Assembly: GCF_000803645.1 (NCBI RefSeq)
Contig: NZ_CP009122.1
Location: 4,254,501 to 4,318,500, forward strand
Direction: 5' to 3'
Length of the DNA: 64,000 nt
Source of the DNA: Sphingopyxis fribergensis
Lineage (GTDB): Bacteria > Pseudomonadota > Alphaproteobacteria > Sphingomonadales > Sphingomonadaceae
Shown here: positions 44,038-53,285 of the stretch, piece by piece
Layout of the letters: every line of letters begins with the position of its first letter
How positions within the stretch are numbered: position 1 is the first letter of the stretch
Position numbers and translations under genes: made by a program
The notes under the pieces: generated by a model
The model's input: the letters and a program-made list of their open reading frames with translations, nothing else
What the model was told of the DNA's origin: nothing
Database searches by the model: none

Positions 44038-45048
44038 CTAGTGCGCGTGGCCTGTATGAGCCGCCATTGCCTGGCCGGGCGCGTCGAGGCTGCAACCGGC
44101 ATTTCCGTCCCAGTCGATCCCGATTGTCGGGTGCTCGATCTGGAATTTCGTCTTCAGTTCGTGCTCGACCTGGCCAATCACATGGCGGATATCGGCTCCG
44201 TCCGCCGGCTGCACCTGGAGCGTCGCCAGCACGCGCCCCGACGTCAACGACCAGATATGGATATGGCTGGCATTCTGCAGGCCCGGGACGGCCGCACGAA
44301 GATGTTCGGATATTTCGGAACTGCTGGCGTTGGCGGGCGCGCCTTCGAGCAGGATATGCAATGTGTTCTTGAGCAGGCTCCACGCGCTGCGCAGGATCAG
44401 CAGCGACACGAGCACCGAGAGAATAGGGTCGATCGGGGTCCAGCCCGTGAACCAGATCGCGCCTGCGGCCACGATGGCGCCGACGGAGCCGAGCAGGTCG
44501 CCCATCACGTGCAGCACCGCACCCTTGACATTGACATGGTCTGAATCGCCGCGGGTGAGAAACCAGAGGACGAAAAGGTTCACGAGCATGCCCGTGAGGG
44601 CGACCACGAACATCGAGCCGGCCAGAACCGGTCCCGGATTCTGGAAACGCTCGACCGCTTCGTAGAGAACCCACGCGACAATGCCGAACAAAGTGAGGGC
44701 ATTGACGAACCCGGCGATCACCTCGAACCGGGCGTAGCCAAAGCTGCGCTGCCCGTCGGCAGCCCGCCTTCCGAGACGGAAGGCGGCGTAAGCGAGGCCG
44801 AGCGCGATGGCGTCGGTCAGCATATGTCCGGCATCGGCCAGAAGCGCGAGCGAGCCCGAGAGATATCCGCCGACAGCTTCGACGAACATGAAGGCGAAGA
44901 TGATCAGGAAGGAAAGGAGAATCTTGCGTTCGTTATCCTCCGTAACCACCGGAAGATGCGAGTGATCATGGTCATGTCCGCCCACGTGGTGGTGATCATA
45001 GCCATGTCGATCGTGGGATGAGCGTGGATTTGGCATGGTTCGTTCCAT
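44038..45048 (-). CDS. Cation diffusion facilitator (CzcD/ZitB-like metal exporter)
   Basis: A 336-aa CDF antiporter. A His-rich N-terminus (HDRHGYDHHHVGGHDHDHSH) precedes six helices. The zinc-site signature pairs are HMLTD in helix 2 (LLADAGHMLTDAIALG) and HVMGD in helix 5. The cytoplasmic C-terminal domain is ferredoxin-like (NASHIHIWSLTSGRVLATLQV). A His-rich tail (MAAHTGHAH) closes the protein. Expected to export Zn, Co or Cd. It lies 232 bp downstream of the His-rich secreted protein on the same strand. A second ATG (45036) is an alternative start. Confidence 0.93.
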   Translation of the reverse strand: MERTMPNPRSSHDRHGYDHHHVGGHDHDHSHLPVVTEDNERKILLSFLIIFAFMFVEAVGGYLSGSLALLADAGHMLTDAIALGLAYAAFRLGRRAADGQRSFGYARFEVIAGFVNALTLFGIVAWVLYEAVERFQNPGPVLAGSMFVVALTGMLVNLFVLWFLTRGDSDHVNVKGAVLHVMGDLLGSVGAIVAAGAIWFTGWTPIDPILSVLVSLLILRSAWSLLKNTLHILLEGAPANASSSEISEHLRAAVPGLQNASHIHIWSLTSGRVLATLQVQPADGADIRHVIGQVEHELKTKFQIEHPTIGIDWDGNAGCSLDAPGQAMAAHTGHAH

Positions 45049-45280
45049 CGGTTTCGGTTCGGCGGAGCCGGGTTTGATCCCAAGGTCGGCGGCGCCTGTT
45101 ACGCAGCTGGCGCTTTGGCACGGATGTCCGCACTTCCGATCTACTATGGCCGGCCGCGATCAACTGTACGCGCGATATGCCCGACCCTGTCCGCGAAGAG
45201 ACCGGGCGATATCGAATTCGTGTGGCTTGCATTAGAAGTTCGAGAAAGGGGCGCGGTTGCAACGGCGTGCCCCGGCGCGG

Positions 45281-46159
45281 TCACGGCGCCGGCGGAACGG
45301 TGACGACGAAGGGCACCGTCCGCACCTCGCCGCCACCCATGAACTGGATCCACAGTGCATAACGGCCCGCGCGTGGCGGCGCTGCGTGAAGCATCAGCTT
45401 GGCCGGGATGGCCGCCCCTGGATCGGCATGGGATCCATGCGCGTGCTGCCCATGTGCATGATGGCCGCCTTTCGGAGCATCCGCCATGGCGTGCGCGTGA
45501 ACATAGCCGAGATCGTCGGTGCTCACGAAGACCGCATGCGCGGGCACGCCGAGATAGAGCCCGAGATCGGTCGCGGGCCTGCCATCCTTCAAAATCGTCA
45601 AGGCGATCATGTTTTCGGCGCCGGCCCGGAGCGCCGCGGCGTCGAGCTCGATCGAATAGGGGCCGTCGGATCCCTCTGCGGCGGCGACCGGCGGCGATTG
45701 CTGCGCGACCGGGGTCTTTTCAACATCGACCGGCACGTCGAAGCGGACGACCTGCTGGCCGAGCCCCTTCGGCATGACATCGGCGTACACATGATAGAGC
45801 CCGGCCTTGGGGAAACGCACCTCGATCCGGAAGCGCCCGTCCGGCCCGGGTTTCTCCGGATGCTCGTGCACGAAGGTCGAGAAGGCGCTGTCGGTCGCCA
45901 GCAAGTGGAGTTCCCGCGCCAGTTCCTCGTCGAACTGGGTGACGGGCTGCCCCGTCATCTTGTCGGTAAAAGCGATCACCAGCTCGCGCGCAAGCGGCCC
46001 GGTCTCCCGGACAGTGAGTTCGGCGGTCACTTTCTCCGTGATGCCGGGAAGAGCAAAGGCGCCGCTCAGGGGAGCCTCCGCCGCGAAGGACGGTCGTGCC
46101 GCCATGCCCGTCACCGCCAGCGCCGCCGCGCCGGCCATGAAAAAATGTCTGACATCCAT
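45281..46159 (-). CDS. Exported His-rich protein of the metal cluster
   Basis: A 292-aa protein with a signal peptide (FFMAGAAALAVTGMAARPSFA). The central part (ELHLLATDSAFSTFVHEHPEK, GRFRIEVRFPKAGLYHVYADV, GLGQQVVRFDVPV) matches a periplasmic Ig-like/YtkA-type domain often found beside metal-resistance genes. A later part (LGVPAHAVFVSTDDLGYVHAHA) carries His residues, followed by a His-rich loop (GGHHAHGQHAHGSHADPG). It probably binds Cu or another metal in the periplasm. It follows the small HMA gene by 3 bp under the same CueR-like site. Exact function unknown. Confidence 0.68.
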   Translation of the reverse strand: MDVRHFFMAGAAALAVTGMAARPSFAAEAPLSGAFALPGITEKVTAELTVRETGPLARELVIAFTDKMTGQPVTQFDEELARELHLLATDSAFSTFVHEHPEKPGPDGRFRIEVRFPKAGLYHVYADVMPKGLGQQVVRFDVPVDVEKTPVAQQSPPVAAAEGSDGPYSIELDAAALRAGAENMIALTILKDGRPATDLGLYLGVPAHAVFVSTDDLGYVHAHAMADAPKGGHHAHGQHAHGSHADPGAAIPAKLMLHAAPPRAGRYALWIQFMGGGEVRTVPFVVTVPPAP

Positions 46160-46162
46160 GAT

Positions 46163-46390
46163 CTAATCTCCCGATCGGATGGCTGCGGCTGCGGGACGTG
46201 TCCCGGCCGGATAGCCTGCTTCGCTGAGCGCCGCGAGGAATGCGGCTTCGTCCGCCACGCTCTCGACCCGAACCTCGCGCGCGGGCGGGTCGGTTTCGAT
46301 GCGGGCCTGCGGGTCGACGCTTTGCAGCGCCCTGGTGACCGACCTGGCGCAGCCGCCGCAGGTCATATCGGGGATATAGAAACGGCGCAT
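46163..46390 (-). CDS. Small heavy-metal-associated (HMA) copper chaperone-like protein
   Basis: A 75-aa single HMA domain with the Cu(I)-binding motif MTCGGC at residues 9-14 and the usual beta-alpha-beta pattern ending LSEAGYPAG. The start at 46390 is fixed by AGGAG 6-7 bases upstream. CopZ/CopP-type proteins deliver Cu(I) to ATPases or regulators. It is divergent from a second HMA gene at 46553; the two share the GYPA end but differ in charge. Confidence 0.9.
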   Translation of the reverse strand: MRRFYIPDMTCGGCARSVTRALQSVDPQARIETDPPAREVRVESVADEAAFLAALSEAGYPAGTRPAAAAIRSGD

Positions 46391-46423
46391 AAAATCTCCT
46401 GGTGATGCGATCTTCAGGCGATG

Positions 46424-46450
46424 TGGGGTTTGCCATCGTGACAAGGTCAA
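46424..46450 (-). promoter_or_regulatory. CueR/MerR-like promoter site C
   Basis: Reverse strand: TTGACC (46450-46445), then TTGTCACGATGGCAAACCCC. The dyad TTGTC-N5-GGCAA and the CCCC end match site D on the other side. Drives the HMA/His-rich protein unit. Confidence 0.72.
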
Positions 46451-46487
46451 GGACCGCAGGGCGAAATTATTTTTTCACGAACGACGC

Positions 46488-46513
46488 TTGACCTGCCCAC
46501 GATGGCAAACCCC
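46488..46513 (+). promoter_or_regulatory. CueR/MerR-like promoter site D
   Basis: TTGACC (46488-46493), then TGCCCACGATGGCAAACCCC. Almost the same as site C, arranged back to back with 37 bases between the two TTGACC boxes, so one regulator can fire both HMA units. Confidence 0.74.
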
Positions 46514-46552
46514 ATCTCCATCGGCAGGAACCCGAGAACAAAGGAGAATCCC

Positions 46553-46747
46553 ATGCAATTCCTTGTACCCGATATGACGTGCGGTTCCTGTGTGCCGCAC
46601 GTCACCGACGCTATCGCCAAGGTCGATCCCGGCGCCGTGGTCGAGGCCGATACCGTCGCCCGCACAATCACCGTCACTACCTCCGCCAGCCAGCAGGAAA
46701 TCGAGGAGGCACTCACCGACGACGGCTATCCCGCCACCGCGATCTGA
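46553..46747 (+). CDS. Small HMA-domain metal-binding protein
   Basis: A 64-aa single HMA domain: [20 protein letters not shown] with the CXXC Cu(I) site at Cys10/Cys13 and a GYPATAI end. AAGGAG stands 6-7 bases before the ATG. It is co-oriented with the DUF305 gene (20 bp further) behind site D. Likely a copper chaperone; acidic overall, unlike its divergent neighbour. Confidence 0.9.
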   Translation: MQFLVPDMTCGSCVPHVTDAIAKVDPGAVVEADTVARTITVTTSASQQEIEEALTDDGYPATAI

Positions 46748-46766
46748 AACAGGAGAAGTGAAGCGC

Positions 46767-47060
46767 ATGGAACATGACCAGCATCGCGGCCACATGCGAT
46801 CGCCCCCTTCCGGAAACCCGGTCATTCGCGCCTATCAGGAAGCGAATGACCGGATGCACGCCGCCATGACGATCAAGTTCAGCGGCGATGCCGATTTCGA
46901 TTTTCTTCGCGGGATGATTCCGCATCACCAGGGCGCCATCGAGATGGCGCAGGTCGTCTTGAAACATGGAGCCGACCCCGAGGTGCGCCAGCTGGCCGAA
47001 GCGATCATCGCCGCCCAGGAGAATGAAATCGAACAAATGCAGCGGTGGCTGAACCGCTAG
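46767..47060 (+). CDS. DUF305-family protein
   Basis: A 97-aa protein with the DUF305 hallmark [22 protein letters not shown] and a helical end ([17 protein letters not shown]). The family has a four-helix ferritin-like fold with His/Met residues and is common in copper and silver resistance loci. No signal peptide is visible in this short version. An AGGAG lies upstream. Shares site D with the HMA gene. Role in metal binding is inferred. Confidence 0.88.
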   Translation: MEHDQHRGHMRSPPSGNPVIRAYQEANDRMHAAMTIKFSGDADFDFLRGMIPHHQGAIEMAQVVLKHGADPEVRQLAEAIIAAQENEIEQMQRWLNR

Positions 47061-47623
47061 GCCGCCTGCCACATCTCGCCGACCCGTTACCCCTCCCTCA
47101 GCCCCCCTGAGCGGGTCGGTCAAGTGCCCGAACGTCGGTGAACACCGACGCCCGGCCATGGGTGCGCTTCGGTATCCAATCATGGAGCCGGGGCGCGCTT
47201 CATCCGGCTTCCCGGCCGAAATGCTTTGGTCTTGCCCGTCCCGAAACCCGTGACCGCATCGCGCATTCGACGCCATCGGATAAAAGCACATGATCTGCGA
47301 CGCCGGCCGGTCGGGGCGCGATCAGCCTGCGATGCTGCCGGGCTGTCGACAAGGTTCAAATATGGGCGCCGGTCCGAAAGTTGCCGGCCACTTGCGATCG
47401 GCTTCGCCCGCTTCATCTGATGGTATATTTCCCTGCCTCGGCATCGCGGCATATGTGGGACTTTTTGGCCTTGGGACGCGGAGCCTCTCGAATATTTGGA
47501 CCTGTTCGCCGCAGACCCGCCGCAATGCGGACCATTTGCGATTGTTGGCGGATCCCCGGCGCCGGCATGAAATCTTCGGATATGGCTCCGATCCCGGCCT
47601 CAGCGGTGCCGGTCCCGATACCG
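47061..47623. other. 563-bp intergenic region without clear genes
   Basis: Short overlapping frames here have no recognisable product. An 18-bp palindrome CGTCGGTGAACACCGACG lies at 47133-47150 after the DUF305 gene and could form a tight hairpin or bind a protein. The rest shows nothing I can interpret. Confidence 0.4.
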
Positions 47624-48826
47624 TCACCTGGCCGCGATCTCCGGTCGCGAGCGCCGCACCGCGAACCAGGCTGTCGCAAGTCCCGCGACCAGCAGCGCCG
47701 GGAATGCGGCGATGTTGACCGTCGCCCAGCCTTGACCGGTCTGTATCGTGCCGGCCGCGAGCGTCGCGAGCGCCGTGGTGCCGAACACGAGAAACTCGTT
47801 GGCGGCCTGGGTTCTGGCGCGCTCCGCCGGTTCATAGGCTTCGGTGAGAAGGGTCGTGCCGCCGATAAACAGGAAGTTCCAGCCGACACCGAGGAGAAGC
47901 AGCGAGGCCTGGAAGGCCAATAGCGCCGACCCGCTGAGCGCGATAGCAAGGCTTACCGACAAGAGGAGTGCGCCTGCGACGAGGATACGCAGCACCCCGA
48001 AGCGGGCGATGAGCCCGCCGGTGAAGAAGGACGGCGCGAACATACCGACGAGATGCCAGCGCGTGACGCTGGCCGCGGCATCGACCTCGTGGCCAGCGGC
48101 GACCACCGCGAGCGGCGAGGCGGTCATCACGAAGCTCATCACGATATAGGCGGCGGCGGCATTGAGCGCCGCGACGACGAACACCGGCTGGCGCATGATC
48201 GCCAGCAGCGGGCGTCCGCGCGCGTCTGCCTCCGCCGCGATCGCGGGCGGCGTCGCGCGCAAAGCTGCAAGCACGGCGATAGAGAAGAGAGCGAGCAGCG
48301 CGGCAGCGAGAAAGGCCCCCATATATTCGGCCGCCGGAACAAGCGCGCGCGTTCGCGCTGCTACCTCGGGGCCGATGACCGCGGCGGCCACTCCGCCCGC
48401 CAGGACCCATGATACGGCCTTCGGGCGGAACGCCGGCGCGGCGAGGTCGGCGGCGGCGAAGCGGTAATACATGGCGGACGCCTGGAAGACGCCGATCAGT
48501 GCGTTGCCGAAGCAGAACAGCGCGAAGTCCCCTCTGGCGATTCCCCAAGCCGCGAGGCTGGCGCCCGCGGCGCCGACGAAAGCGCCGAGCTGGAAGCCGG
48601 CGCGGCGCCCGATCCGCGCCATCAGCATCGAAACCGGAATGGTCGTGACGGCGGTGACGACGGTGCTTAGTGCGAGGGGGAGCGTCGCGAGGCTCGGGAT
48701 CGGCGCAAGCGCCGCCCCAACGAGCCCCGAAAAAGTGAAGATCACCGAGAGCGTCGAAAGATAAAGTGCCTGGGCGACGCTGAGGATCAGAACCGGCCTG
48801 CGCGCGCCACCGGACATTTCTATCAT
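47624..48826 (-). CDS. MFS transporter of the copper region, CcoA-like signature
   Basis: About 400 aa with 12 helices of the MFS_1 type (QALYLSTLSVIFTFSGLVG; LMARIGRRAGFQLGAFVGA as motif A). In the helices after the central loop it has MSFVM and, 24 residues later, HLVGM. MxxxM and HxxxM are the pattern described for the copper importer CcoA of Rhodobacter. I infer possible Cu uptake, but export or another substrate cannot be excluded. It ends the glutaredoxin-ferredoxin-MerR-like operon. ATGs at 48826 and 48817 are both possible; the longer frame to 48865 overlaps the previous gene. Confidence 0.75.
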   Translation of the reverse strand: MIEMSGGARRPVLILSVAQALYLSTLSVIFTFSGLVGAALAPIPSLATLPLALSTVVTAVTTIPVSMLMARIGRRAGFQLGAFVGAAGASLAAWGIARGDFALFCFGNALIGVFQASAMYYRFAAADLAAPAFRPKAVSWVLAGGVAAAVIGPEVAARTRALVPAAEYMGAFLAAALLALFSIAVLAALRATPPAIAAEADARGRPLLAIMRQPVFVVAALNAAAAYIVMSFVMTASPLAVVAAGHEVDAAASVTRWHLVGMFAPSFFTGGLIARFGVLRILVAGALLLSVSLAIALSGSALLAFQASLLLLGVGWNFLFIGGTTLLTEAYEPAERARTQAANEFLVFGTTALATLAAGTIQTGQGWATVNIAAFPALLVAGLATAWFAVRRSRPEIAAR

Positions 48827-48834
48827 CTCTTGCG

Positions 48835-49323
48835 TCACGTCCGCCGCTCCGTCGACGCGCACCACGGGGCCAATGCCGCTTTCTCCGCGGCGAACCGCGC
48901 CGGGTTGCGGCGGAGGCGGAGGCGCGCGCGTCCAGCCGGGGCTATCGCGGCCTTGTCGTTTGCCATGTCATTGCGGTTCGGCCCGTCGCCGCGCGCGTCG
49001 CTTTTGGCGAAGGAGGCGAGATGCTCAAGCGCGCTCACCATCGCCTGAATGTCGGTGATATGGCGCTTCAGCGCATCGGCGTGGCGGTGCGCGATCGTCC
49101 CGGCATCGGCGTCCGAACGGGCGCGCCAGAGCTGAAGCAGGATCAGCGCCCGTTCGATTGTCAAGCCGAGATCGCGGCCGCGGCGGGCAAGGCGCAGCAT
49201 TTGCGAAAAGGCGCGGCGGCTGCCTGCCGTGCCGCCCACCCTGGCGATGAAGCCTATTTGCTCCAGATCCCGGATCAGCCTCGCCGAAGCGCCGATCAAC
49301 ATGGCGGCCCGCCCGACATTCAT
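48835..49323 (-). CDS. MerR/CueR-like protein lacking the metal-site cysteines
   Basis: A 162-aa relative of the true CueR in this window. The N-terminus MNVGRAAMLIGASARLIRDLEQIGFI aligns with [26 protein letters not shown] of CueR, and the dimer helix (HADALKRHITDIQAMVSALEHLASFA) is kept. The CueR metal loop C-x7-C is replaced by a Cys-free stretch (KSDARGDGPNRND), the second-wing residues are altered (YYEQ to DLEQ), and a basic tail is added. It cannot sense Cu(I) the normal way, so a constitutive repressor, antagonist or heterodimer partner is conceivable. ATGA overlap with the ferredoxin gene. Confidence 0.78.
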   Translation of the reverse strand: MNVGRAAMLIGASARLIRDLEQIGFIARVGGTAGSRRAFSQMLRLARRGRDLGLTIERALILLQLWRARSDADAGTIAHRHADALKRHITDIQAMVSALEHLASFAKSDARGDGPNRNDMANDKAAIAPAGRARLRLRRNPARFAAEKAALAPWCASTERRT

Positions 49324-49730
49324 GATGCCGTCTTCCCGCCTGCTTGGCGCGCCGCGTACTGAAACGGTGGCTCGGTGTTGGCGCGCGTGGCATCATCGGG
49401 TGCGGCGACATCGGTTTTGACGCGGCGGGCCGGGTGGGCAACGGCTTCATCCTCCTTGCCGAGCCATGCGACCTCAATGTTGGTGAGCGGCTGTGCGCGG
49501 CACGCCAGAATGAGCCCTTGCGCCTTTTCCTCGGGGGTGAGTGCGAAGCACGTGTGGGGCAGCATGTCGACCTCGCCAGCCACGAGCCGCGACTTGCACG
49601 TGCCGCAGCGGCCCGAACGGCAGCCATGCGGATAGGCGATGCCGGCATCGAGCGCCGCCTCGAGGATTGTCTGGCCGTCGCCGACCGCGATGGCGCGGCC
49701 GGCTTGGTGGATATCAACGGTTCGCGTCAC
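49320..49730 (-). CDS. Plant-type [2Fe-2S] ferredoxin
   Basis: A 136-aa protein with the CX4CX2C...C ligand set: YPHGCRSGRCGTCKSRLVAGEVDM, then LILACRAQPL. I start at the GTG (49730) preceded by GGGGG, because this gives a normal ferredoxin N-terminus (VTRTVDIHQAGRAIAVGDGQTILEAALDAG); the frame open to 49829 overlaps the glutaredoxin gene. The extra C-terminal tail of about 40 residues is polar. Linked to glutaredoxin, MerR-like and MFS genes under CueR-like site E; perhaps a redox partner in metal stress. Confidence 0.88.
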   Translation of the reverse strand: MTRTVDIHQAGRAIAVGDGQTILEAALDAGIAYPHGCRSGRCGTCKSRLVAGEVDMLPHTCFALTPEEKAQGLILACRAQPLTNIEVAWLGKEDEAVAHPARRVKTDVAAPDDATRANTEPPFQYAARQAGGKTAS

Positions 49731-49743
49731 GGCCGCCCCCCGC

Positions 49744-50007
49744 TCAAACGGCGTCGGCGAGGCCAAGCGCCTCGACGAGCCTCGGCTTCTGCGATGCGAA
49801 GGTTCCGTGGAAGATTTGGTCGCCAACAAGCGTGATCGGTGCGACGCGCACGCCGGTGCGCATCTTGGCTTCCGCCATGATCGCCGGGTCCGACATATCC
49901 TTTTCGGTCCAGGCGAGTCCGCGGCTGGTCAGCCACGCCTTAAGTGCTCGGCAATCGGGACAGGTCGCTGTGGAATAGATGAGTATCTCGGGAGTGGTCG
50001 CAGGCAT
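49744..50007 (-). CDS. Glutaredoxin-like protein
   Basis: An 87-aa thioredoxin-fold protein with the active site CPDC (IYSTATCPDCRALKAWL) and the cis-Pro region GVRVAPITLVGDQIFHGTF. The CPDC motif and WLTSRGLAWTEKDMSD pattern place it near NrdH/GrxC-like glutaredoxins. It is the first gene after site E and could protect thiols or move Cu(I)/glutathione complexes (inference). Confidence 0.88.
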   Translation of the reverse strand: MPATTPEILIYSTATCPDCRALKAWLTSRGLAWTEKDMSDPAIMAEAKMRTGVRVAPITLVGDQIFHGTFASQKPRLVEALGLADAV

Positions 50008-50098
50008 GATCTTGTTCCTTGTCGGTCACGAGCGGCGGAGAGGAGCGACGGCTTGGGGCCGTCGGAATGCCTCCTCGTGCTGGCCGCCCGCCAGGAGA

Positions 50099-50125
50099 TG
50101 CGGCTTCCAACGATGGCAGGGTCAA
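50099..50125 (-). promoter_or_regulatory. CueR/MerR-like promoter site E
   Basis: Reverse strand: TTGACC (50125-50120), then CTGCCATCGTTGGAAGCCGC. Dyad CCATCGTTGG identical to site F. About 92 bases upstream of the glutaredoxin ATG. Confidence 0.74.
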
Positions 50126-50251
50126 CCCTAATTCGGTCGAAGCGAATGCCGATGATGTGTGGTCAGTCGGCGCCGACGTCGCTGGCGTGGATGTGCCGGA
50201 TTCGCCCGGGTTCAGCCAGACAACGGCCAGGGCCCACAGGGCCGGGCGGGC

Positions 50252-50719
50252 TCAGTGCCGCCGTGCGGGCGGCCCGCCGGGTCCGCCGAAACGCTGCGGC
50301 TCGCGGGGTTCGAGCCGCGAGGGCTCGCCGTCGTCGTCGGCCAGCCCTTCGATGATCGGGCAGTCGGGGCGGTCATCGCCGTGGCAATGATCGGCGAGCG
50401 TTTCGAGCGTCCGCACCATCGCTTCGATTTCGGCCATTTTTCCGCGGAGCCGTTCGATATGTCCCAGCGCGAATGATTTAACATCGGCGCTGGCGCGGCT
50501 CCGGTCCGACCAGAGGCCGAGCAGCTCGCCGATCTGCTCCACCGTAAAGCCGAGATCGCGCGCGCGCCGGATGAAGCGAAGCCGATGCACGTCGGCCTCG
50601 TCATAGTCGCGATAGCCCGAGTCGTGGCGCGCGGCCTTGGGGATGAGCCCCGTCTGCTCATAATAGCGGATCATTTTCGTCGAGACCCCCGACAATTTGG
50701 AAGCGCGGCCGATGTTCAT
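50252..50719 (-). CDS. cueR: CueR-type copper-responsive MerR activator
   Basis: A 155-aa MerR regulator. The HTH is [29 protein letters not shown], with the wing [24 protein letters not shown]. The Cu(I)/Ag(I) site is [13 protein letters not shown], two cysteines separated by seven residues exactly as in CueR. A proline/arginine-rich tail ([11 protein letters not shown]) is extra. It overlaps the copA stop by 4 bp and so lies in the copA operon behind site F, implying autoregulation. It is the only complete metal-sensing MerR protein in the region and thus the likely master of sites A-F. Confidence 0.94.
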   Translation of the reverse strand: MNIGRASKLSGVSTKMIRYYEQTGLIPKAARHDSGYRDYDEADVHRLRFIRRARDLGFTVEQIGELLGLWSDRSRASADVKSFALGHIERLRGKMAEIEAMVRTLETLADHCHGDDRPDCPIIEGLADDDGEPSRLEPREPQRFGGPGGPPARRH

Positions 50720-53250
50720 GCTGCCTCTCCTTCTGCGTTTTTGTCGGACGCGATCACCGGCCGGAACGCCTTCAGCCTGAGCGCGTTGCTTAGCACGAAG
50801 ACGCTCGACAGCGCCATCGCACCAGCCGCGAAGACCGGCGACAGCAAAGTGCCGTTGAGCGGATAGAGCGCGCCGGCTGCGACGGGGATCAGCGCCGCAT
50901 TATAGCCGAACGCCCAGAACAGATTCTGCTGGATGTTCCGGATCGTCGCCTTCGACAGCGCGATCGCATTGACCACGCCGCGAAGGTCGCCCGACATCAG
51001 AACGACGTCGGCGGACTCGATCGCAACATCAGTGCCGGTGCCGATCGCCAGGCCGACATCGGCCTCGGCGAGCGCGGGGGCGTCGTTGATGCCGTCGCCG
51101 ACGAAAGCAACCTTGCGGCCCCCCGCCCGAAGCCGGTTGAGCGCATCGACCTTTCCGTCGGGAAGCACTTCGCCGACCACCTCGTCGATCCCCAGCGTCC
51201 GCGCGACGGCATCGGCCGTCGCCTGATTGTCGCCGGTGATCATCGCGACCTTGAGTCCGAGCGCGTGCAGCGCGCTGATCGCCTCGGGCGTCGTGTCCTT
51301 GATCGGATCGGCGACCGCGATCACCGCCGCAAGCTTGCCGTCGATCGCGGCATAGAGCGGGGATTTGCCTTGCGCGCCGAGTTCGCGGGCCTTGGCGGCA
51401 AAGGCCGAGACATCATGCCCCAGCTTGTTCATGAACCGGTCGGCGCCGACCCGAACGTCGCGATCGCCGACCCGCGCCGAAACGCCGTACCCGGGAATGG
51501 CTTCGAATGCTGTGGGCGACTGGACGTCAAGACCCCGCGCGTCCGCGGCAGCCACGATCGCCTCGGCGATCGGGTGCTCGGACTGGCTTTCGACGCTGGC
51601 GACCAGCGCGAGCACCTCGTCGCGCCCGAACCCGGCCGCCGGCTCGATGTCGGTCAGTTCGGGGCGCCCCTTGGTCAACGTGCCGGTCTTGTCGAGCGCC
51701 ACGACGCTCACGTCGCGCAGCGTCTGAAGCGCCTCGCCCTTGCGGAACAGCACCCCCAGTTCGGCAGCGCGCCCGGTTCCCACCATGATCGACGTCGGGG
51801 TCGCAAGACCCATCGCGCACGGGCAGGCGATGATCAGCACCGCGACCGCATTCACCAGCGCGAAGGTCAGCGCCGGATCGGGGCCGAAGATGAGCCAGAT
51901 CAGGAAGGTCAGCCCCGCGATCCCCATTACTGCGGGGACGAACCAGGCGGTCACCTTGTCGACCATCGCCTGGATCGGCAGCTTCGATCCCTGCGCCTGC
52001 TCGACCATGCGAATGATCTGCGCCAACACCGTGTCCGCGCCGACCTTGGTCGCGCGGAAGGTGAAGGCGCCGGTCTTGTTGATCGTGCCGCCGACGACCG
52101 CTGCGCCCGCGGACTTGGCAACCGGGACCGGCTCGCCGGTGATCATCGACTCGTCAACATAGGAGTTTCCGTCAACAACTTCGCCATCGACCGGCACGCG
52201 TTCGCCCGGACGCACCTGGACGATATCGCCCGTACGGACATCCGCGAGCGCGACTTCCAGCGCCGTGCCATCGCGCACGACGCGGGCGGTTTTCGCCTGC
52301 AGTCCGACGAGCCGCTTGATCGCCTCCGACGTTCGCCCCTTGGCCTTGGCCTCAAGATAGCGGCCAAGCAGGATCAGCGCGACGATCACCGCCGCGGCTT
52401 CATAATAGACATTGGCGGTGCCCGCCGGCAGCACGCCGGGGGCGAAGGTCGCGACCAGCGAATAGCCCCAGGCGGCGCTCGTCCCCAGCGTGACGAGCGA
52501 GTTCATATCGGGCGTGCCGCGCAGGATCGCGGGAATGCCCTTCTGGAAAAAACGTAGCCCAGGCCCGAAGAGCACCAGCGTGGTTAGGACGAACTGGATC
52601 AGCCAGCTCGTCTGCATTCCGATCGTGGCCATGACGAAATCATGGACCGCGGGGATGAGGTGCGAGCCCATCTCGAGTATGAAGACCGGCAAGGCCAGCA
52701 CCGCGGCGAGAAGCAGCGACCGGCGCAAGCCGATGAGCTCCTCTTCGCGCGCCGAGGCTTGCTGGTCGGACGATGCGCCATCATCCTCAATCCGGCGCGG
52801 TTCGTAACCGGCGCCGCGGATCGCGCCCTCCAGATCGCCAAGCGACGCAATGCCAAGATGATAGCGGATGCTGGCTTTCTCGGTCGCCAGATTGACGGTG
52901 GCGGTAATGACACCTGGAACCTTGGACAGCGCTTTTTCAACATGACCGACGCACGACGCGCACGTCATGCCCGCAACGCCAATTTCGACCTCGACCTCGG
53001 GCACCTGATAGCCCGCGCGCTCGATCGCCTGCACGACGGCAATCGGGTCAGCGGCGCCCGCGAATGTCACATCGGCGCGTTCGGTCGCCAGATTGACGCT
53101 GACCCCGTTCACGCCCGGCAGCTTGGCGATCGCCTTTTCGACATGGCCGACGCACGAGGCGCAGGTCATATCGGCGACGGCGACGCTTAACTGCGCCAAT
53201 CTGGTGGCCGGGTTATCGCTTTCGCGCTTCAATTGCACCACATCGGCCAT
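50716..53250 (-). CDS. copA: Cu(I)-exporting P1B-type ATPase
   Basis: An 844-aa ATPase with two N-terminal HMA domains (MTCASC at residues 28-33 and again near 97), eight predicted helices, the ion motif CPCAMGL, the phosphorylation site DKTGTLTKG, the [11 protein letters not shown]-motif, and [14 protein letters not shown]. The last helices carry [14 protein letters not shown] and [15 protein letters not shown], the Cu(I)-type N-Y/MxxSS residues. The start is at 53250 (GGAGA upstream); the longer frame to 53313 is promoter DNA. It pumps Cu(I) out of the cytoplasm. cueR follows in the same unit. Confidence 0.96.
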   Translation of the reverse strand: MADVVQLKRESDNPATRLAQLSVAVADMTCASCVGHVEKAIAKLPGVNGVSVNLATERADVTFAGAADPIAVVQAIERAGYQVPEVEVEIGVAGMTCASCVGHVEKALSKVPGVITATVNLATEKASIRYHLGIASLGDLEGAIRGAGYEPRRIEDDGASSDQQASAREEELIGLRRSLLLAAVLALPVFILEMGSHLIPAVHDFVMATIGMQTSWLIQFVLTTLVLFGPGLRFFQKGIPAILRGTPDMNSLVTLGTSAAWGYSLVATFAPGVLPAGTANVYYEAAAVIVALILLGRYLEAKAKGRTSEAIKRLVGLQAKTARVVRDGTALEVALADVRTGDIVQVRPGERVPVDGEVVDGNSYVDESMITGEPVPVAKSAGAAVVGGTINKTGAFTFRATKVGADTVLAQIIRMVEQAQGSKLPIQAMVDKVTAWFVPAVMGIAGLTFLIWLIFGPDPALTFALVNAVAVLIIACPCAMGLATPTSIMVGTGRAAELGVLFRKGEALQTLRDVSVVALDKTGTLTKGRPELTDIEPAAGFGRDEVLALVASVESQSEHPIAEAIVAAADARGLDVQSPTAFEAIPGYGVSARVGDRDVRVGADRFMNKLGHDVSAFAAKARELGAQGKSPLYAAIDGKLAAVIAVADPIKDTTPEAISALHALGLKVAMITGDNQATADAVARTLGIDEVVGEVLPDGKVDALNRLRAGGRKVAFVGDGINDAPALAEADVGLAIGTGTDVAIESADVVLMSGDLRGVVNAIALSKATIRNIQQNLFWAFGYNAALIPVAAGALYPLNGTLLSPVFAAGAMALSSVFVLSNALRLKAFRPVIASDKNAEGEAA

Positions 53251-53285
53251 CACAAAATCTCCGGTTTTCTTCGATTGACCGGGTT

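Noticed and set aside
42720..44372. Forward frame of 550 codons overlapping the DHA2 pump and the CDF gene
   Set aside because: Shifted frame of two well-supported genes joined by intergenic sequence; Arg-rich product without domains.
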